DNA from: DASVWZ01 sp036392935
Lineage (GTDB): Bacteria > Acidobacteriota > Terriglobia > Terriglobales > Acidobacteriaceae
DNA length: 64,000 nt
Assembly (NCBI GenBank): GCA_036392935.1
Contig: DASVWZ010000147.1
Coordinates: 1-64,000, forward strand
Reading direction: 5' to 3'
Shown here in pieces: positions 61,705 to 64,000 of the stretch (position 1 is its first letter; each line of letters begins with the position of its first letter). The notes beneath the pieces are model-generated. The model was not told the DNA's origin, did not search any database, and saw only the letters and a program-made list of their open reading frames with translations. The translations under genes and the position numbers were made by a program.

Positions 61705-64000
61705 ATGGCTCAGCCTGTTTTTTACGATCCGCGGCAGGCCCGCTGGAAGCGGCTTCGGCGCCTGTTTGACGCGCTCGGCGTCGCTTTCATGCTGCTCACA
61801 ATCTTTTTTATTTATAACGCCCTGCGTGGCGAAAAATTACCCGAACTCACGCTTTCCTGGCAAAAGCGGCCTTATCGCGGTCTCACCGAGCTTGAGAAAG
61901 AAAAGATCAAAGAGCGCCAGAAGAAATTGGCCGCGGCCAGGCACGCGCGCCCTAAAAAGGGTCCCGGCTCGCAGGTTCAGCTCAACTCCGAAGAGGGCGC
62001 TCGCGCCGCTTTTTATGTCTCCTGGGATGCCGCCAGCTTCTCCTCGCTGAGGGAATACGCCAAACAAGTTGACTTCCTGTATCCCGAATGGCTGCACGTG
62101 CTCGATTCCGACGGCACCGTGCAGGCGATTGACGAGGACACCAGCAAATTTTTTAACGTCGTCGACGGCTCAACCGTTCGTCCCGTTGATCCCAAGGTCA
62201 TGTCGTTTGTGAAAACCGAAGACCCGGAGATGGAAGTGTTTCCGATGGTCAACAATTCTGACGGCGCCAACTGGGTCGACATCAGTGCGTTCCTAAACGA
62301 TTCCGACGCACGGGAGCATTTCCGCCAGCAGATCATGGCCTTCCTCGCCGCTGACCGCTATCACGGCCTGATGGTCGACTTCGAAGATTTCCCCGCCAAA
62401 GGTCAAAAAGGTTTCAACGCCCTGCTCGCCGATCTTTCGCAGGATCTCCACGCCAAGGGCATGAAGCTCTATGTCAGCGTCCAGCCGCGCAACATGGAGT
62501 TCGACTACAAAGCCATCTCCATCGCCGCCGACGGCGTGGTCGTCATGGATTATGATGAGCACTATCCCGGTGGGCCGGCTGGCCCCATCGCATCGCAGGA
62601 TTGGTTCGTCAACAACCTCGAAGTGGCCAAACAGAATATTCCGCCGCAAAAATTCATCTGCGCCATCGGCAATTACGGCTATGACTTTCCCCAGCGTCTG
62701 AAAAACGGCAAGCTTCCGCCCGGCCAGAAGGAAACCAACCAGGCCGTTCAGGATGCCTGGCTCGCCGCGCGCGACTCCGACTCCAGCGTCGACTTCGACG
62801 ATGACTCCATGAACCCGCACGTCAGCTACGAAGACGAGCACAACACCCAACACGAGATCTGGTTTCTCGACGCGGTTACTGCACTCAACCAGATGCGCGC
62901 TGCACAAACGTTGGGCATTCAAACCTTCGCGCTTTGGCGGCTCGGTTCCGAGGATCGCTCGCTGTGGAAAGTTTGGGACGTACCCGGCGAAGCCGGAGCC
63001 ACCGACAAGCTGAAAGACGTTCCGCCCAGCGACGACGTCGACATGGAAGGCACCGGCGAAATCTTTCGCATCGAAGCCCAACCCGCGAACGGCGTCCGTT
63101 ACATTGAGATCGACAAAGACAGTGGGTTCATCACCGACGAAAATCTGGATCCTCTGCCCCAACCCTGGCGCGTGGCGCGCTATGGTTACAACCCGAATCA
63201 GGTCGCAATCACCTTCGACGACGGCCCCGATCCCAACTGGACGCCGAAAATGCTCGATGTCCTAAAGGATAAGAATGCTCCCGCAACTTTCTTTCTCATC
63301 GGCATCCAGGCCGATCGTTTTCCAGAAATAACCTCGCGCATCTACAACGAAGGCCACGAAATCGGCAATCATACCTTCACGCATCCTGACATCAGCAACC
63401 TCTCCAACCGGATGATCCGGCTCGAAGTAAATCTCACCGAGAAATTATTTGTCAGCCGCCTCGGCATTCGCACCATCCTCTTTCGCCCGCCCTATTCCAT
63501 CGACCAGGAACCCGATACCGCCGATGAAGTTCGGCCATTGCTGGTTCCGCAGGAGATGGGCTACATCACCATTGGCGACAAAATCGATCCCAACGACTGG
63601 CGGGAGGATCCCCGGCCAACCGGTGAACAAATCGCCCAGCGTGTCATTACGCATCTTCCGCCCTGCGGCGCTGATACTCGTTTCTGCGGCAGCATTATTC
63701 TTCTGCACGATGGTGGTGGCGACCGCAGCCAGACCGTCGACGCGCTGCCTGCCATCATCGACGGCGTTCGCGCCAAAGGATTGCAGATCGTCCCGCTCTA
63801 CGACCTGCTCGACAAAACCAAAGCCGACGTCATGCCGCCCATCCCCGCGGACGAGCGCTGGGCCGCCCACATCGACTGGCTTGGCTTCGAGCTATGGGAC
63901 ATCGCCAGCAACGGCATGGTTCTAATTTTCTTTATCGGCGACTTGCTGATGACCGGAAGGCTCTTATTCATCGGAATCTTCGCGATTTACGATCGTTTGC
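61705..64000 (+). CDS. GH18-polysaccharide deacetylase fusion (5' part)
   Basis: The ATG at 61705 opens a frame with 765 complete codons before the window ends; the gene continues beyond. One transmembrane helix is at about 20-38, followed by a Lys/Arg-rich linker. A glycoside hydrolase 18-like domain (about 90-460) has 'YHGLMVDFEDFPAKG' with the candidate acid Glu227 and 'VVMDYDEHYPGGPAG'. A NodB deacetylase domain (about 495-700) has FDDGPDP at 504-510 and HTFTH at 556-560. A second membrane segment begins near residue 720. Related proteins of this order carry a GT2 chitin-synthase-like domain next, so export or remodelling of a polysaccharide is likely. Confidence 0.85.
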   Translation, partial: MAQPVFYDPRQARWKRLRRLFDALGVAFMLLTIFFIYNALRGEKLPELTLSWQKRPYRGLTELEKEKIKERQKKLAAARHARPKKGPGSQVQLNSEEGARAAFYVSWDAASFSSLREYAKQVDFLYPEWLHVLDSDGTVQAIDEDTSKFFNVVDGSTVRPVDPKVMSFVKTEDPEMEVFPMVNNSDGANWVDISAFLNDSDAREHFRQQIMAFLAADRYHGLMVDFEDFPAKGQKGFNALLADLSQDLHAKGMKLYVSVQPRNMEFDYKAISIAADGVVVMDYDEHYPGGPAGPIASQDWFVNNLEVAKQNIPPQKFICAIGNYGYDFPQRLKNGKLPPGQKETNQAVQDAWLAARDSDSSVDFDDDSMNPHVSYEDEHNTQHEIWFLDAVTALNQMRAAQTLGIQTFALWRLGSEDRSLWKVWDVPGEAGATDKLKDVPPSDDVDMEGTGEIFRIEAQPANGVRYIEIDKDSGFITDENLDPLPQPWRVARYGYNPNQVAITFDDGPDPNWTPKMLDVLKDKNAPATFFLIGIQADRFPEITSRIYNEGHEIGNHTFTHPDISNLSNRMIRLEVNLTEKLFVSRLGIRTILFRPPYSIDQEPDTADEVRPLLVPQEMGYITIGDKIDPNDWREDPRPTGEQIAQRVITHLPPCGADTRFCGSIILLHDGGGDRSQTVDALPAIIDGVRAKGLQIVPLYDLLDKTKADVMPPIPADERWAAHIDWLGFELWDIASNGMVLIFFIGDLLMTGRLLFIGIFAIYDRL

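Overview
The window is bacterial chromosome of fairly high G+C, tightly packed with genes on both strands. Gene content points to the Acidobacteriota (Terriglobia-like). The signs are a large secreted protein with putative-Ig repeats, an S53 peptidase, TPR/O-glycosyltransferase-type membrane proteins, a DUF4239 protein, a GH18-polysaccharide deacetylase fusion, FlbD-type flagellar genes, and intergenic palindromes and 7-mer repeats. This assignment rests on recognised families and style only; no marker phylogeny could be run. I saw no rRNA, tRNA, CRISPR array, prophage or intact insertion sequence.

Layout. 0-2.7 kb: 3' part of an Ig-repeat surface protein and a DinB-like protein. 2.7-9.7 kb: ComM/YifB ATPase, a three-PAS histidine kinase, a TPR membrane protein and a thiolase. 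9.7-10.2 kb: a 15-residue lysine-rich peptide gene with a near-consensus promoter and its own terminator. 10.2-16.6 kb: a UvrD-type helicase-nuclease, RsmE, a YggS-type PLP protein, an ABM-fold protein and a secreted S53 peptidase. 16.7-25.3 kb: OPT and ZIP transporters, 2-oxoglutarate dehydrogenase E1, a PEGA protein, a small hydrophilic protein and glycerate 2-kinase. 25.3-29.4 kb: an A+T-richer island with one unrecognised gene, a lipoprotein hydrolase and 1.4 kb of repeat-filled non-coding DNA.

29.4-37.2 kb: a metallo-beta-lactamase-fold hydrolase, a beta-hydroxyacid dehydrogenase, a fatty-acid desaturase, two GNAT acetyltransferases, an M23 protein and a two-component pair. 37.3-39.8 kb: lon, preceded by a HAIR-like HspR operator, then the remains of a decayed surface-protein gene. 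40.4-45.1 kb: two divergent HExxH metallopeptidases and a single-domain response regulator. 45.4-51.4 kb: a flagellar cluster, with flbD-motA-motB on the minus strand and flagellin-fliD-fliS-(fliT-like) on the plus strand. 51.4-60.2 kb: a HAD hydrolase, a glycine C-acetyltransferase-like enzyme, a holin-like membrane protein, a transglutaminase-like protein, a DUF4239 protein, serS and a run of envelope proteins including a LolA-like one. 60.2-64 kb: a GT39-type glycosyltransferase head-to-head with the GH18-deacetylase fusion, which runs off the window.

Most genes are housekeeping or envelope functions. The less ordinary content lies between them: the tiny basic peptide gene, the HspR-type operator at lon, structured repeats that supply stop codons of neighbouring genes, heptanucleotide repeats in the 28-29 kb island, and the decayed gene after lon.
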